Origin: Ralstonia soli
Lineage (GTDB): Bacteria > Pseudomonadota > Gammaproteobacteria > Burkholderiales > Burkholderiaceae
Assembly (NCBI RefSeq): GCF_023955655.1
Contig: NZ_JAMXHT010000001.1
Span: 1-64,000, forward strand
DNA length: 64,000 nt
Direction of reading: 5' to 3'
The position numbers and the translations under genes are program-made. Shown here piece after piece: positions 43,324-52,958 of the stretch (its first letter is position 1; every line of letters starts with the position of its first letter). Below the pieces are notes generated by a model that did no database searches, was not told the origin of the DNA, and saw nothing but the letters and a program-made list of their open reading frames with translations.

Positions 43324-44421
43324 TTAGAAGATGGTTCTGATCCCCATCATCGCGCCAAGCTGGGAAGCGCCAGGTGTCGGCGCAGCGCCTCCGGCACCAC
43401 TGTCCACCGACAGTGCCAAGTTTCCGCCGTTATTGATGTAACCCAGTGACGTGTAAACGGAGGTGCGTTTCGAGAATGCATAGGTGGCACGTACTACGCC
43501 GAGCCATGCCTTATCGGCACTATTGCGATACTTGAGGTAGAACGCCTCCCCTGCCAACGTCACCGCAGGCATAATGTCGTAGGCCAGCCCCGCGTAGAAA
43601 AGGTCACTGCGCGGAGACGGGAGCCCAGTTGCCCCGCTATGGCGCCCAATCCATCCGGCGCCAATCTTTGCCTTATCGACGAGCATGTAGCCGCCTACTG
43701 AAGTGCGATCGTCCTTCATGGAGCTTGAAGTCAGGCCACCATAGGCGCCAGGACCACCGCGAAGCGAGTCGTAGGCTGCCAGCACGCCCCACCAATTCGT
43801 CTCATAGCCCACCAGCGCAGACCATTCGCGGCATGCGGTCTTGTCGGCGGGATTCTCACCCGCGCAGTTAGCGCCGGACGGGCTTGGCCCGCCATTGACG
43901 GTGTCTCGCCCGAAGCTGTACGTACCGCCGACCGTAAAGCCTCCGAACTTGCCCTTGTAGGCGATGGAGTTGTCCACGCGGGCGTTCGGAAGATACACAT
44001 CCAGCGAGCTCGAGCCGTAGGCATTCGGCCCGAGAATGTCAGTATCGAGTGTGGCCCAGAACAACATGGTGTATTGGCGGCCCAAGCTGACTTGCCCCCA
44101 GTTCCCACTGAGCCCCACCCAGGCTTGACGGCCAAACAGGCGACCTCCTTGGTTCGAAGTGCCACTATCCGGGGCGAAGCCAGATTCAAGGACGAAATTC
44201 GCCTTCATCCCCTCCCCCAGATCCTCGGTACCGCGCAGGCCCCACCGCGAGGGAACAGTCCCGGTGAGGTTGGGCATCTTGACTACCGAATTCTTGGTCG
44301 TACCGACGTTGTTGATGTATTCGACGCTCGAGTCGACGACACCATACAATGTTACCGACTGGGCTTCGGCTGCCAAAGGCAAAGCTAAAGCCGCCATTGG
44401 CGCCAAATGACGCAGTTTCAT
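43324..44421 (-). CDS. Gram-negative general porin
   Basis: A 365-residue outer-membrane porin of the Burkholderiales trimeric type. The signal peptide is MKLRHLAPMAALALPLAAEAQ; the mature protein begins SVTLYGVVDSSVEYINN, and includes RWGLRGTEDLGEGMKANFVLESGF and GRQAWVGLSG, the usual first strands and loop-3 region. The C-terminus ends in Phe (MMGIRTIF), required for outer-membrane assembly. GGAGGTTGG before the ATG at 44421 is a strong start. It lies between the MarR-like gene and iscS, and would admit small solutes, possibly those used by the ABC system at 45956. Confidence 0.92.
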   Translation of the reverse strand: MKLRHLAPMAALALPLAAEAQSVTLYGVVDSSVEYINNVGTTKNSVVKMPNLTGTVPSRWGLRGTEDLGEGMKANFVLESGFAPDSGTSNQGGRLFGRQAWVGLSGNWGQVSLGRQYTMLFWATLDTDILGPNAYGSSSLDVYLPNARVDNSIAYKGKFGGFTVGGTYSFGRDTVNGGPSPSGANCAGENPADKTACREWSALVGYETNWWGVLAAYDSLRGGPGAYGGLTSSSMKDDRTSVGGYMLVDKAKIGAGWIGRHSGATGLPSPRSDLFYAGLAYDIMPAVTLAGEAFYLKYRNSADKAWLGVVRATYAFSKRTSVYTSLGYINNGGNLALSVDSGAGGAAPTPGASQLGAMMGIRTIF

Positions 44422-44543
44422 TTCCAACCTCCGTTGTTGTAGATCTCCGGCGCTGACGGGGCGCCTTTCTGAGGAATGCGGCAAGGATCGAGAGACGGTA
44501 TGGCTCTAACGTCTGCTCGAACGCTATCCGCGGCAGTAACGAT

Positions 44544-45770
44544 TTAGTGGGCAGCCCACTGAATCGCATTCATGTCGACGCCCTCTTGATACATGTCCCA
44601 CAGGGGACTGAGCGTCCGAAGCTTGGTTACCGTCTTAACAACTTGATTAATCACCTCGTCGACCTCGGCCTCCGTAGTAAATCGTCCGAGCGTGAAGCGA
44701 ATAGAACTGTGAGCGAGCTCATCGCTCCTGCCGAGCGCGCGGAGGACGAACGATGGCTCCAGTGAAGCGGATGTGCACGCCGATCCCGAAGAAACGGCGA
44801 CGCCCTTGATTCCCATGATCAAAGACTCGCCTTCAACATAATTGAAACTGACGTTTAGGTTGTGGGGGATGCGCCTCGCCAAGTGGCCATTCACGTAGAC
44901 CTCTTCCATAGCAGCGAGGCCGACAAGCAGTCGATCCCTGAGGCTGCGGACGCGCTTGCTTTCCTCACGCATTTCCAGCCGCGCGATCCGGAACGCTTCC
45001 CCCATGCCCACGATCTGGTGGGTCGGGAGCGTGCCAGAACGCATCCCGCGCTCGTGGCCGCCACCGTGAATCTGGGCTTCAAGGCGAACCCGGGGCTTTC
45101 GACGCACGTACAAGGCGCCGATCCCCTTCGGGCCGTAAACCTTGTGAGCCGTAACGGTCATCAGATCGACCTTGAGTTCGTCAAGATCGATTTCAATCTT
45201 CCCGGCAGCCTGGACTGCGTCGCAATGGAACAGGATGCCGCGCTCGCGGCAGAGCTCGCCGATCTCCCGAATGGGCTGGATTACGCCAATCTCGTTGTTC
45301 ACCATCATGACGGACACGAGGATCGTGTCCGCGCGCAGCGCCTCCGTCAGTTGCGTGATATCCACGAGCCCCTCAACATCGACATCGAGGTAGGTCACCT
45401 CAAAGCCCTGCCGCTCGAGCTCGCGACACGTGTCCAGCACCGCTTTGTGCTCAGTCTTGACCGTGACAATGTGTTTGCCCCGTCCCGCATAAAAATGGGC
45501 GGCTCCCTTGATGGCCAAGTTGTTGCCTTCCGTGGCGCCAGACGTCCAAACGATCTCGCGTGGGTCTGCACCGAGGAGGTCCGCGACATGCTGACGCGCC
45601 GTTTCCACCGCATCTTCCGCTTCCCAGCCGTAGGCGTGACTCCGCGACGCGGGGTTACCGAAAAATTCGTACAAGTAGGGCGTCATCTTGTCGACGACCC
45701 GCGGATCGACGGGGGTCGTCGCGCTGTAGTCCATGTAGATTGGGCGCGCCGTCACTTCCTGCGTTTCCAT
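44544..45770 (-). CDS. iscS: Cysteine desulfurase IscS
   Basis: A 408-residue PLP enzyme that takes sulfur from cysteine for iron-sulfur cluster assembly. [14 protein letters not shown] opens the fold, Lys210 in [10 protein letters not shown] binds PLP, and Cys332 in [13 protein letters not shown] carries the persulfide. The C-terminus [10 protein letters not shown] is as in housekeeping IscS, and it lines up with E. coli numbering with a 4-residue shift. CTGGAG precedes the ATG. No iscR, iscU or iscA is next to it. Instead it diverges from an operon that needs Rieske [2Fe-2S] proteins, which suggests a dedicated supply. Confidence 0.93.
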   Translation of the reverse strand: METQEVTARPIYMDYSATTPVDPRVVDKMTPYLYEFFGNPASRSHAYGWEAEDAVETARQHVADLLGADPREIVWTSGATEGNNLAIKGAAHFYAGRGKHIVTVKTEHKAVLDTCRELERQGFEVTYLDVDVEGLVDITQLTEALRADTILVSVMMVNNEIGVIQPIREIGELCRERGILFHCDAVQAAGKIEIDLDELKVDLMTVTAHKVYGPKGIGALYVRRKPRVRLEAQIHGGGHERGMRSGTLPTHQIVGMGEAFRIARLEMREESKRVRSLRDRLLVGLAAMEEVYVNGHLARRIPHNLNVSFNYVEGESLIMGIKGVAVSSGSACTSASLEPSFVLRALGRSDELAHSSIRFTLGRFTTEAEVDEVINQVVKTVTKLRTLSPLWDMYQEGVDMNAIQWAAH

Positions 45771-45884
45771 GTGAACAACTCCAGACAGAGATTTATGGTG
45801 ATGTGGGATTGCCCCTCCCTTCCCGCGGAGTCTAGCAAGGATTCGTTGTTATGGTTAGCTCAATACGTCTTATGACTACCCTAG

Positions 45885-45913
45885 TTGACAAAGCTATCTG
45901 TGATATATACGAT
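45885..45913 (+). promoter_or_regulatory. Sigma-70-like promoter of the transporter/Rieske operon
   Basis: TTGACA (45885-45890), a 17-base spacer and TACGAT (45908-45913) give a perfect -35 and a 4/6 match at -10. The site lies 43-71 bases before the ATG of the binding-protein gene. Confidence 0.5.
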
Positions 45914-45955
45914 CAAAACGCATAACCAAAGAACTGGGAACAAGAGGAGCCACTC

Positions 45956-47149
45956 ATGTCAATCACTCGTAGGGACTTTCTGTCAGGTGCTGCTGGGATC
46001 GCACTTTCAACCGTTGTCAAACCGTCTGTAGCCCAATCGGATGTGATCCGAATCGGCGTGCCGACTGGCATTACAGGAAACTGGTCGGCGCTTGGCTCGC
46101 AGGTCCAGCGCGCCTGCAAACTGTTCGCAAAGAACGTCAATGCCAAGGGCGGCATTGATGGAAAGAAGGTGGAGTTCATTTATGAGGACACACAGGGCGA
46201 CCCCGCTGCGTGTGTGCGCAAAGTCACGGAGCTGGTGGAAGGTCAAGGCGTCAAGCTGATTACGGGCGTGATCTCAAGCGCCGAGTCGCTGGCGATCATG
46301 CCGCGGCTGGCAGGTTGGGACGCGCTATACATGGCATCCATTAGTGGTGTCGGTTCGATCACAGGCGCCAACTTTGTGCCGAATGCCTTCCGCACGTGCA
46401 CCTCCGGACCAATGCGTGCCCGCGCGATCTCGCTTTGGCTGTCCAAGTCACCAAAACAGCGCTTTTTCACGATCGCGCAGGACTACGCGTGGGGAAAGAA
46501 CAGTCTCGCGACCTTCGAAAACCTCATCACCGCGCTGAAGAAGCAACCGGTTGGGAACGTGCTTTCGCCCCTTGGCACGAAGGACTATTCGAGCTATATC
46601 GCCCGCATCCGCGAGGCGCGGCCGGACGTCCTCTACGTTGCCATGAGCGGTGACGACGCTACCGCGTTCCTGAAGCAGGCCGGCCAGTATCGCCTTGCCG
46701 AGAAGATGGAGATCGTGACAGAGGTGCTGGATATGCTAAACACCAAGCCGTTGGGAGATGCAGGCCTGGGCCTTGCGGGCATAAGCCAATACAACTACGC
46801 CTATGACACGCCCGCCAATGCAGAGTTTGTCCGCATGTTCAAGGCCGAGTACGGCGACATTCCGGATACGTGGGAAGGCGAGACCTGGCAGTGCCTCGAA
46901 TTCCTTGCCGCCGGCATCCGGAAAGCGAAATCGACCGATACCACCGCGATTCGCAAAGCGCTTGAGGGCATGGAAATTGCCACTGTCAAAGGCAAGGTGA
47001 CCATGCGAGCCTGCGACCATCAGGCGGAGCAGCCCGTGTTCATGGCACGTCTCGACAAAGACCCCGCCGTCCGCTATCCCACCCCGAAAATCATTGACAC
47101 CTATCAAGCCAGCGCCGTAGTGCCTGGGTGCCGCAAGGACTCGTTCTGA
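45956..47149 (+). CDS. Liv-type ABC transporter substrate-binding protein, Tat-type signal
   Basis: A 397-residue periplasmic binding protein. The signal has a twin-arginine pattern (MSITRRDFLSGAAGIALS), so it is probably exported folded by Tat. The mature part starts SDVIRIGVPTGITGNWSALG, as in type I binding proteins of Burkholderiales that bind aromatic or organic acids. It heads the operon leading through livH/M/G/F to the Rieske oxygenase, so its ligand is likely the oxygenase substrate or a precursor. GAGGAG precedes the ATG. Confidence 0.9.
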   Translation: MSITRRDFLSGAAGIALSTVVKPSVAQSDVIRIGVPTGITGNWSALGSQVQRACKLFAKNVNAKGGIDGKKVEFIYEDTQGDPAACVRKVTELVEGQGVKLITGVISSAESLAIMPRLAGWDALYMASISGVGSITGANFVPNAFRTCTSGPMRARAISLWLSKSPKQRFFTIAQDYAWGKNSLATFENLITALKKQPVGNVLSPLGTKDYSSYIARIREARPDVLYVAMSGDDATAFLKQAGQYRLAEKMEIVTEVLDMLNTKPLGDAGLGLAGISQYNYAYDTPANAEFVRMFKAEYGDIPDTWEGETWQCLEFLAAGIRKAKSTDTTAIRKALEGMEIATVKGKVTMRACDHQAEQPVFMARLDKDPAVRYPTPKIIDTYQASAVVPGCRKDSF

Positions 47150-47208
47150 ACAGCATTTTGGTTTTGTCCTATAGCCTCCGACAAGGGGCCCTCTAAAAGG
47201 ATGTAGCC

Positions 47209-48078
47209 ATGAACTCTTGGCAAGTCTGGCTGAATCTCTCGTTGAATACCCTAGCGCTCGCGTCGCTTCTCGCTATGCTGACGGTAGGCTTGACGTTGAT
47301 TTTCGGAATCATGCGCATCATGAACTTCGCTCATGGCGCGCTCTATATGTTCGGAGCCTATGCCGGCATCTCCGCAGCACGTTTTTTTGACAATTTCTGG
47401 ATTGGATTGGTTGCCGCCCCGCTCGTTGCTGGCGCAGTAGGTAGCGTCTTTGAGCTTCTGCTCATGCGCCACCTGTACAAGCGGGATGGCAGCAGCTTCC
47501 TCCTGATTACCTTCGGTTGGGCGCTGGTGCTGTCAGAGCTGACCCGGTTGATCTGGGGGTCCAATACCAGAGATGTACCGATTCCAGAGGCGTTCAATGA
47601 CGTGTTGCTCATCGCCGGAGAGCCGTTCCCGCTCTATCGCGCGTTTCTGATCGTTTTCGGCTTTTCGGTGCTCGGCTTGTTGATTGTAGTGCTGCTGAAA
47701 ACCAGACTGGGTCTTCTGATTCGTTCGATCTCCCAAAATCCTGAAATGACGCACGCATTAGGCGTCGATGTTGGCGTAGTTAGATCGCTCACCTTCGCAG
47801 TGGGATGTGCATTCGCCGGACTCGGAGGTTACCTGGCCGTACCACTCATCACGGGCTATATCGGCATGGGGAGCGCAGCGATTATCGACTCCTTCGTCAT
47901 CGTGATGATTGGTGGAATGGGTAGCTTTATTGGATCTGCGGTTGGCAGCATTCTCGTCGGGGCTACACAAACGTTCGGGAATTTCTACATCCCAGATTTT
48001 GCGCTCGTGCTTACTTACATCCTCATGATTTGTGTTCTTTTCTACCGGCCCGGTGGTCTTTTTGGTGAGGAGGAATGA
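47209..48078 (+). CDS. livH: Liv-type ABC transporter permease (LivH)
   Basis: A 289-residue inner-membrane permease. SLLAMLTVGLTLIFGIMRIMNFAHGALYMFGAYAG shows the conserved first membrane segments split across residues 18-52, and HALGVDVGVVRSLTF is the ATPase-contact loop. About eight hydrophobic segments. The stop overlaps the livM start by four bases (ATGA), so the two permeases are made in equal amounts. Confidence 0.92.
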   Translation: MNSWQVWLNLSLNTLALASLLAMLTVGLTLIFGIMRIMNFAHGALYMFGAYAGISAARFFDNFWIGLVAAPLVAGAVGSVFELLLMRHLYKRDGSSFLLITFGWALVLSELTRLIWGSNTRDVPIPEAFNDVLLIAGEPFPLYRAFLIVFGFSVLGLLIVVLLKTRLGLLIRSISQNPEMTHALGVDVGVVRSLTFAVGCAFAGLGGYLAVPLITGYIGMGSAAIIDSFVIVMIGGMGSFIGSAVGSILVGATQTFGNFYIPDFALVLTYILMICVLFYRPGGLFGEEE

Positions 48079-49040
48079 TGAAAATCACCGTTCCGATCGT
48101 TATCGCACTGGCAGCAGCACCTTTGTACCTGGCGGGCTTTCAGCTCACGTTGCTGACTGAAATTCTGATTTTCGCTCTGTTCGCCATGAGCCTCGATCTG
48201 CAAATGGGCTATGCGCGTATGTTCTCCTTTGGACATGTCGCGCCATATGGTGCAGGTGCATACATCGCTGCCTTTGCGATGATGCACGGATGCTCGCTTC
48301 CTTGGGCGATCCTACTTTCTCTCGTGATCGTCACCATTCTTGCGGTACCCATTGGCTGGCTATGCACCCGAGCAAGCGGCGTCGCCTTTGCAATGCTCAC
48401 TCTCGCGATTGGTCAGTTGACGTTTGCCATCGTATTCAAATGGGACAAGGTGACTGGCGGATCCGACGGATTGTCTGGCTTCGTTCGAAATCCCGGTCCG
48501 CTCGGATTGGAAGGCTTCGCCTCTCGCGAGGGGTTCTATTGGCTCGCGCTGGGCATTACGGTCGCCTTGTTTTTGCTCGCCAGAGAGTTCGTTCGGTCTC
48601 CGCTTGGCACAGCCATTGTGGGGGCACGGGAGAGCGAACAGCGAGCGGTCGCCATTGGCTACAGGCCCCGCTCGCTCAGAGTGGTTGCATTCGTCGCATC
48701 GAACGCCCTGGCCGGCATTGCCGGGGCACTGCATGCCGGATTTCTGCTGTTCGTGTCGCCCGAGATCCTCCATTGGTCTCTATCTGGCCATGTGATCATT
48801 GCAGTCATCCTAGGTGGAACCGGGACCTTGATTGGCCCCATGATCGGTGCAGCGCTGTTTGTTCTGGCACATCATGAATTGAGCGCCGTCACCGATAGTT
48901 GGCCGTTGGTAATGGGCCTGCTCTTCATTTTCATCGTCATCGCGGCTCCGCAAGGCTTGTGGGGATTCAAGGCGACGATTGAAAGCAAACTGTCCGCACG
49001 CAAGTCGAATCGTTTCGGAGCCAAGAATGCCACTTCTTGA
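48075..49040 (+). CDS. livM: Liv-type ABC transporter permease (LivM)
   Basis: A 321-residue inner-membrane permease. LQMGYARMFSFGHVAPYGAGAYIAAF, TRASGVAFAMLTLAIGQL and the coupling-loop region ESEQRAVAIGYRPRSLR identify it. An AGGAGG site stands directly before two ATGs (48075 and 48078); the first is used here. The end overlaps livG by 14 bases. Confidence 0.92.
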   Translation: MMKITVPIVIALAAAPLYLAGFQLTLLTEILIFALFAMSLDLQMGYARMFSFGHVAPYGAGAYIAAFAMMHGCSLPWAILLSLVIVTILAVPIGWLCTRASGVAFAMLTLAIGQLTFAIVFKWDKVTGGSDGLSGFVRNPGPLGLEGFASREGFYWLALGITVALFLLAREFVRSPLGTAIVGARESEQRAVAIGYRPRSLRVVAFVASNALAGIAGALHAGFLLFVSPEILHWSLSGHVIIAVILGGTGTLIGPMIGAALFVLAHHELSAVTDSWPLVMGLLFIFIVIAAPQGLWGFKATIESKLSARKSNRFGAKNATS

Positions 49041-49785
49041 ATGCATCGGTCTCACTAAGCGGTGGGGCTCTGTTACCACCGTCGACAACGTAGACATCAC
49101 GGTGAACCCAGGCGAGGTCGTCGCCTTAATCGGCCCGAATGGCGCCGGCAAGAGCACGATCTTCAACCTGATTGCCGGCACAATTAGGAAATCCGGTGGC
49201 ACGGTCTCCTTCCTGGGAGAACGAGTCGAGAGGCTCGCTGCAGTAGATCTGGCACGTCTTGGCATGAGCCGCACGTACCAGATCACGAGCCTGTTTCCTC
49301 AACTGACCGCTCTTGAGAACGTGCGCCTAGCACTCCAATCGTGCACGCGCTCACGCCTCATGCCAGTCCCTTCAAAGGCACTTCGGGCGCAAACGACCGA
49401 AGAAGCGATGGAATGGCTTGACCGCGTCCGCCTGAAGGCACACGCCAACACCATTGCGGCCACGCTTTCGCATGGCGATCAGCGGCTTCTCGAGATTGCT
49501 ACCGCGCTGGCGATGAAGCCGAAGCTCGTCTTGCTTGATGAGCCGACGCAAGGCATGTCGGTCGACGAGACACGCGGCACGGTGGAGTTGCTCAAATCCC
49601 TGCTGAAGGGTACGAATATGGCTGTGCTCCTCGTCGAGCATGATCTGGAGGTCGTATTCGGTCTGGCGCAGCGCGTAGTTGTAGTTGAACAAGGTCGCAA
49701 GATCGCAGACGGTTTGCCCGAGGCGGTGAAGGCGGACCCTGCGGTTCAGCGTGCATACCTGGGAGTTGGCCATGCTGAAAATTGA
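49027..49785 (+). CDS. livG: Liv-type ABC transporter ATP-binding protein (LivG)
   Basis: A 252-residue ATPase. Walker A GPNGAGKST lies at about 35-43, the signature region at LSHGDQRLLEIA, Walker B at LVLLDEPTQGM and the switch His in LLVEHDLEVV. CGGAGCC before the ATG at 49027 sets the start inside the livM end; its own end overlaps livF by 14 bases. It energises uptake together with LivF. Confidence 0.93.
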   Translation: MPLLECIGLTKRWGSVTTVDNVDITVNPGEVVALIGPNGAGKSTIFNLIAGTIRKSGGTVSFLGERVERLAAVDLARLGMSRTYQITSLFPQLTALENVRLALQSCTRSRLMPVPSKALRAQTTEEAMEWLDRVRLKAHANTIAATLSHGDQRLLEIATALAMKPKLVLLDEPTQGMSVDETRGTVELLKSLLKGTNMAVLLVEHDLEVVFGLAQRVVVVEQGRKIADGLPEAVKADPAVQRAYLGVGHAEN

Positions 49786-50467
49786 AGGCCTCGAAGCAGG
49801 GTACGGCGCAGGTCAGGTGCTGTTTGGAATCAATCTGAGTGCCCCAAAAGGTAAGGTCACAGCCATCATCGGCCGGAACGGTGTTGGCAAGACAACAACG
49901 CTGAAAACTGCCGTGGGCTTGATTCGGGCTTCGTCTGGCAAGGTGGCAGTCGCTGGCCAAGACCTGAGCAATAAGCCTGTCCACACAATCGTTCGTGCCG
50001 GTGTCGGTTATGTCCCCGAGGGGAGGCAGATCTTCCCGCGTCTCTCTGTCCTGGAAAACCTCCGTGTCGGTCAACGTCAGCGTCCCCGGATCTGGACGGA
50101 AGAACGAGTTCTGGAGCTCTTCCCGAACCTCAAAAACCGATTGAGAAACGCCGGCCACGCGCTATCGGGCGGTGAGCAGCAGATGTTGGCCATCGCGCGT
50201 GCGCTTGTGACGGACGTCCAGGTACTGATGCTCGACGAGCCGACCCAGGGGCTCGCGCCCAAGGTGGTCGAACAGATCGGCGATGTGATTCGACGCCTGA
50301 AGATGGAGGGCGTAGCGATCCTCCTAGTAGAACAGAACCTGAATCTGACCGGAAGTGTGTCAGACGACATTCTGGTCATGTCCAAGGGGAAGATCGTCGA
50401 GAAACTGACGATTGAGGAATTCAAGCGTGATGAGGAACGCGTCCATCACCAGTGGCTGACCATTTAA
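49772..50467 (+). CDS. livF: Liv-type ABC transporter ATP-binding protein (LivF)
   Basis: A 231-residue ATPase. Walker A GRNGVGKTTT keeps Lys, unlike the LivF at 19926. Signature LSGGEQQMLAIAR and Walker B VLMLDEPTQGLAP are standard. GGGAG precedes the ATG at 49772, within the end of livG. It is followed 32 bases later by the SDR gene, so transporter and enzymes share one transcript. Confidence 0.93.
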   Translation: MLKIEGLEAGYGAGQVLFGINLSAPKGKVTAIIGRNGVGKTTTLKTAVGLIRASSGKVAVAGQDLSNKPVHTIVRAGVGYVPEGRQIFPRLSVLENLRVGQRQRPRIWTEERVLELFPNLKNRLRNAGHALSGGEQQMLAIARALVTDVQVLMLDEPTQGLAPKVVEQIGDVIRRLKMEGVAILLVEQNLNLTGSVSDDILVMSKGKIVEKLTIEEFKRDEERVHHQWLTI

Positions 50468-50499
50468 ACATTGGCCAGCGTGTTGCCGAGGAAGATGAA

Positions 50500-51273
50500 A
50501 TGATTGAAATGAATGGATCCCCCCTGCTGAACGGCAATGTGGCCGTGGTAACGGGTGCCGGACAGGGCATGGGAAAGGAGATTGCTCTGGGATTGGCCCA
50601 GGCTGGCGCCTCAGTGATCTGTGCGGACGTCAATGCGGAAACTGTGGGCAGCACCGCCAAGGAAATCATCGCTGCGGGCGGGAAAGCGTGGTCTCTGGTG
50701 TGGAACGTGGCCAACGAAGACGAAGCAAAACGCGCCGCGGATTTCGTGCGGGAGGTCGCAGGTAACGCTTCCATCCTCGTGAACAATGCCGGCATTCATC
50801 GCCGCGGCTTGGTCGGCAATCCCGACCACACGGCGACATGGCACGAAGTCATGGGTGTGAACGTCGACGGCATTATGTACAGCATTACAGCCTTTCTCGA
50901 ACAATTGAAGGCGACGCGCGGCAGCATCGTCAATCTGGCCTCGATTCAGTCCTTCGCCGCGGCACCGAACGATACCACCGCATACACCACAAGCAAGGGC
51001 GCCGTGGCTATGCTGACCAAGGCTCTTGCCGTCGAATTCGCTCGCTACGAGATCCGTGTCAATGCGGTGGCCCCAGGGTTCATTGAGACCCCCCAGACGG
51101 AAGGATCCCGAGCGAACCCGGATCGCGTTGCATTCGTTCTGTCGCACACGCCGATGAAGCGATTCGGGCAAGGCCATGAAATGGCCGGCCCAGTTGTCTT
51201 CCTTACCTCCCCGCTGGCGACGTTTGTCAACGGCGTCGTCCTGCCCGTGGACGGCGGATTCCTCACCCTTTAA
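50500..51273 (+). CDS. Short-chain dehydrogenase in the Rieske operon
   Basis: A 257-residue SDR. TGAGQGMG near residues 18-25 binds the nucleotide, NNAGIHRRG follows, and the catalytic part is NLASIQSFAAAPNDTTAYTTSKG split over Ser and Tyr-x3-Lys. The end GVVLPVDGGFLTL is typical of classical SDRs. GAGGAAG before the ATG at 50500 sets the start. Between transporter and oxygenase, it could oxidise a hydroxyl or a cis-dihydrodiol; ring-dihydrodiol dehydrogenases are often SDRs. The substrate is not known. Confidence 0.85.
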   Translation: MIEMNGSPLLNGNVAVVTGAGQGMGKEIALGLAQAGASVICADVNAETVGSTAKEIIAAGGKAWSLVWNVANEDEAKRAADFVREVAGNASILVNNAGIHRRGLVGNPDHTATWHEVMGVNVDGIMYSITAFLEQLKATRGSIVNLASIQSFAAAPNDTTAYTTSKGAVAMLTKALAVEFARYEIRVNAVAPGFIETPQTEGSRANPDRVAFVLSHTPMKRFGQGHEMAGPVVFLTSPLATFVNGVVLPVDGGFLTL

Positions 51274-51299
51274 CCGAACCTAGACTGAGAGTAGAGAAA

Positions 51300-52613
51300 A
51301 TGTCGACCACAAATCGTACTGATACATTGTCGCGCGTCGGACCGGGCACAAAGGTTGGCGCGCTGTTCCGATCAGTGTGGCTCCCCGCCCTTCTATCGTC
51401 TCAGTTGCGGGAGCCGGGAGGTTCCCCGGTTCGCCTCAAGCTGTTGGGAGAAGAGCTTGTGGCGTTCCGCACCAAGAAGGGAGAGGTAGGTATTACGCAG
51501 GCAAACTGTGCACACCGTCTCGCTCCCCTCTATTACGGGCGCGTGGAAGACGATGGCATCCGTTGCAACTATCATGGATGGCTCTATAACTCCAGGGGAC
51601 AGTGTCTCGAAATGCAAAACGAGCCGGACAGCGCGATCTGCTCGAAGGTCAAGATCAAAGCGTACCCGGTCGTTGAGAAGGCCGATATCGTCTGGATCTA
51701 CATGGGCGAGGGCGAAGCGCCGGAGTTGCCGAAATTCCCTTGGATCGACCTGCCCAAGTCACAGCGCAATGCGACGGTATGGATTCAGGAATCGAACTGG
51801 TTGCAGGGGATGGAGGGAGAACTGGATAGCTCCCACGTGTCCATTCTCCACACCAATCCCGCTACGCTTGCTACGTCGCCCGTGCACCGCCCATACTCGG
51901 CGGTCGATCTGACACCGAAGCTCTACGCCAAGGACACCCCTATTGGCATCTTGGGGGTGGCGCGCCGCAATGCTGACAATCAGTACTATTGGCGTGTGTC
52001 GCAGTTCATGGTGCCGGCCTTTAGCTCCATCCCGAGTGTAGACTTCCCAGTAGGCGGCCGCGCGTTTATCCCTATCGACGACTACAACACCTATACCTGG
52101 GATTTCAACTACTACTCCAAGGGCGACCTTCCCCAGGACTTCCTAGACTACACGGGCAAGGGACTCGCTTTCCCGCCGGAGAGCAACTACCAGTCCTATC
52201 GTCTCAACACCGGGACCATCATCGACGCGTTTGTGCCAGTTCGGACGGCGGAGAACAACTACCTCATCAACCGTGACGGCGGCAGTCTATCGAGCCCGTC
52301 CGGTATTCACGGTCTGAATGACCAGGACCGCGCGATGCAGGAAGGAATGCTCGCGACCGAAGGCAGCGAGGGCCGCATCGTCGATCGCGAAAAGGAATTT
52401 CTTGTCGCGACCGACATTGCAATTGTTCGAGCTCGCCGCCGTATCCTCAATATCGTCCAGAGCGAGGAGAGCCTTGAGCAGTTCCGCCAGACGATCAAGG
52501 ATGGCACCGCATATTCAGTCGAGCCTCTCGATGTCCTGTCGCAGATTGAAGACGTTGACGGTTTCGTGCGTGAGTACCAGACGCAACTCGGCCCGCAGAA
52601 GGCCAGCGTTTGA
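51300..52613 (+). CDS. Rieske non-heme iron oxygenase, catalytic (alpha) subunit
   Basis: A 437-residue terminal oxygenase of the phthalate-dioxygenase-like, alpha-only type. The Rieske [2Fe-2S] ligands are C70 and H72 (CAH) and C89 and H92 (CNYH). The catalytic domain has N166-W, then ELDSSHVSILH with the Asp bridge D176 and iron ligands H179 and H184. No beta subunit gene follows, in line with homotrimeric members that hydroxylate or O-demethylate aromatic acids. Electrons should come from the ferredoxin and reductase encoded next. The substrate is probably what the upstream transporter imports. Confidence 0.9.
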   Translation: MSTTNRTDTLSRVGPGTKVGALFRSVWLPALLSSQLREPGGSPVRLKLLGEELVAFRTKKGEVGITQANCAHRLAPLYYGRVEDDGIRCNYHGWLYNSRGQCLEMQNEPDSAICSKVKIKAYPVVEKADIVWIYMGEGEAPELPKFPWIDLPKSQRNATVWIQESNWLQGMEGELDSSHVSILHTNPATLATSPVHRPYSAVDLTPKLYAKDTPIGILGVARRNADNQYYWRVSQFMVPAFSSIPSVDFPVGGRAFIPIDDYNTYTWDFNYYSKGDLPQDFLDYTGKGLAFPPESNYQSYRLNTGTIIDAFVPVRTAENNYLINRDGGSLSSPSGIHGLNDQDRAMQEGMLATEGSEGRIVDREKEFLVATDIAIVRARRRILNIVQSEESLEQFRQTIKDGTAYSVEPLDVLSQIEDVDGFVREYQTQLGPQKASV

Positions 52614-52649
52614 TCTGCCCACGTGAAATGGAGTTCGAGGATCAATGAT

Positions 52650-52958
52650 ATGACGTGGCAACTCGCGACGACATGCGACAAAGTGGCACCGGACGCTCCC
52701 TTTGCGTTCTCCCGCGGGGAACAGAAGGTCGCAATTTATCAGGTAGGCGCTGAGTACTATGCAACGGACAACGTATGTCCTCATGCGTATGCGTTGATGA
52801 CCGACGGCTTTGTGGAAGGTGACAAGGTTGAGTGCCCGCTCCACGGTGCAGTCTTTCACATCCCTACCGGCCGCTGCCTTGGGCCTCCCGCGGATTGTGA
52901 TCTCAAGACGTATCCCTTGAAGATCGAGGGGAGCCAGGTTTTTATTGATCTGTCGTGA
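52650..52958 (+). CDS. Rieske-type ferredoxin
   Basis: A 102-residue soluble electron carrier. Rieske ligands are C43-P-H45 and C62-P-L-H65 in VCPHAYALM and ECPLHGAVF. It shuttles electrons from the FAD reductase encoded next to the oxygenase encoded before. An ATG at 52650 gives the normal N-terminus; the frame is open from a GTG at 52623. The stop overlaps the reductase start by four bases (GTGA), implying fixed stoichiometry. Confidence 0.92.
   Translation: MTWQLATTCDKVAPDAPFAFSRGEQKVAIYQVGAEYYATDNVCPHAYALMTDGFVEGDKVECPLHGAVFHIPTGRCLGPPADCDLKTYPLKIEGSQVFIDLS

Noticed and set aside
44862-45875. A 337-codon plus-strand frame opposite iscS.
   Set aside because: Antisense shadow of a clearly identified IscS.
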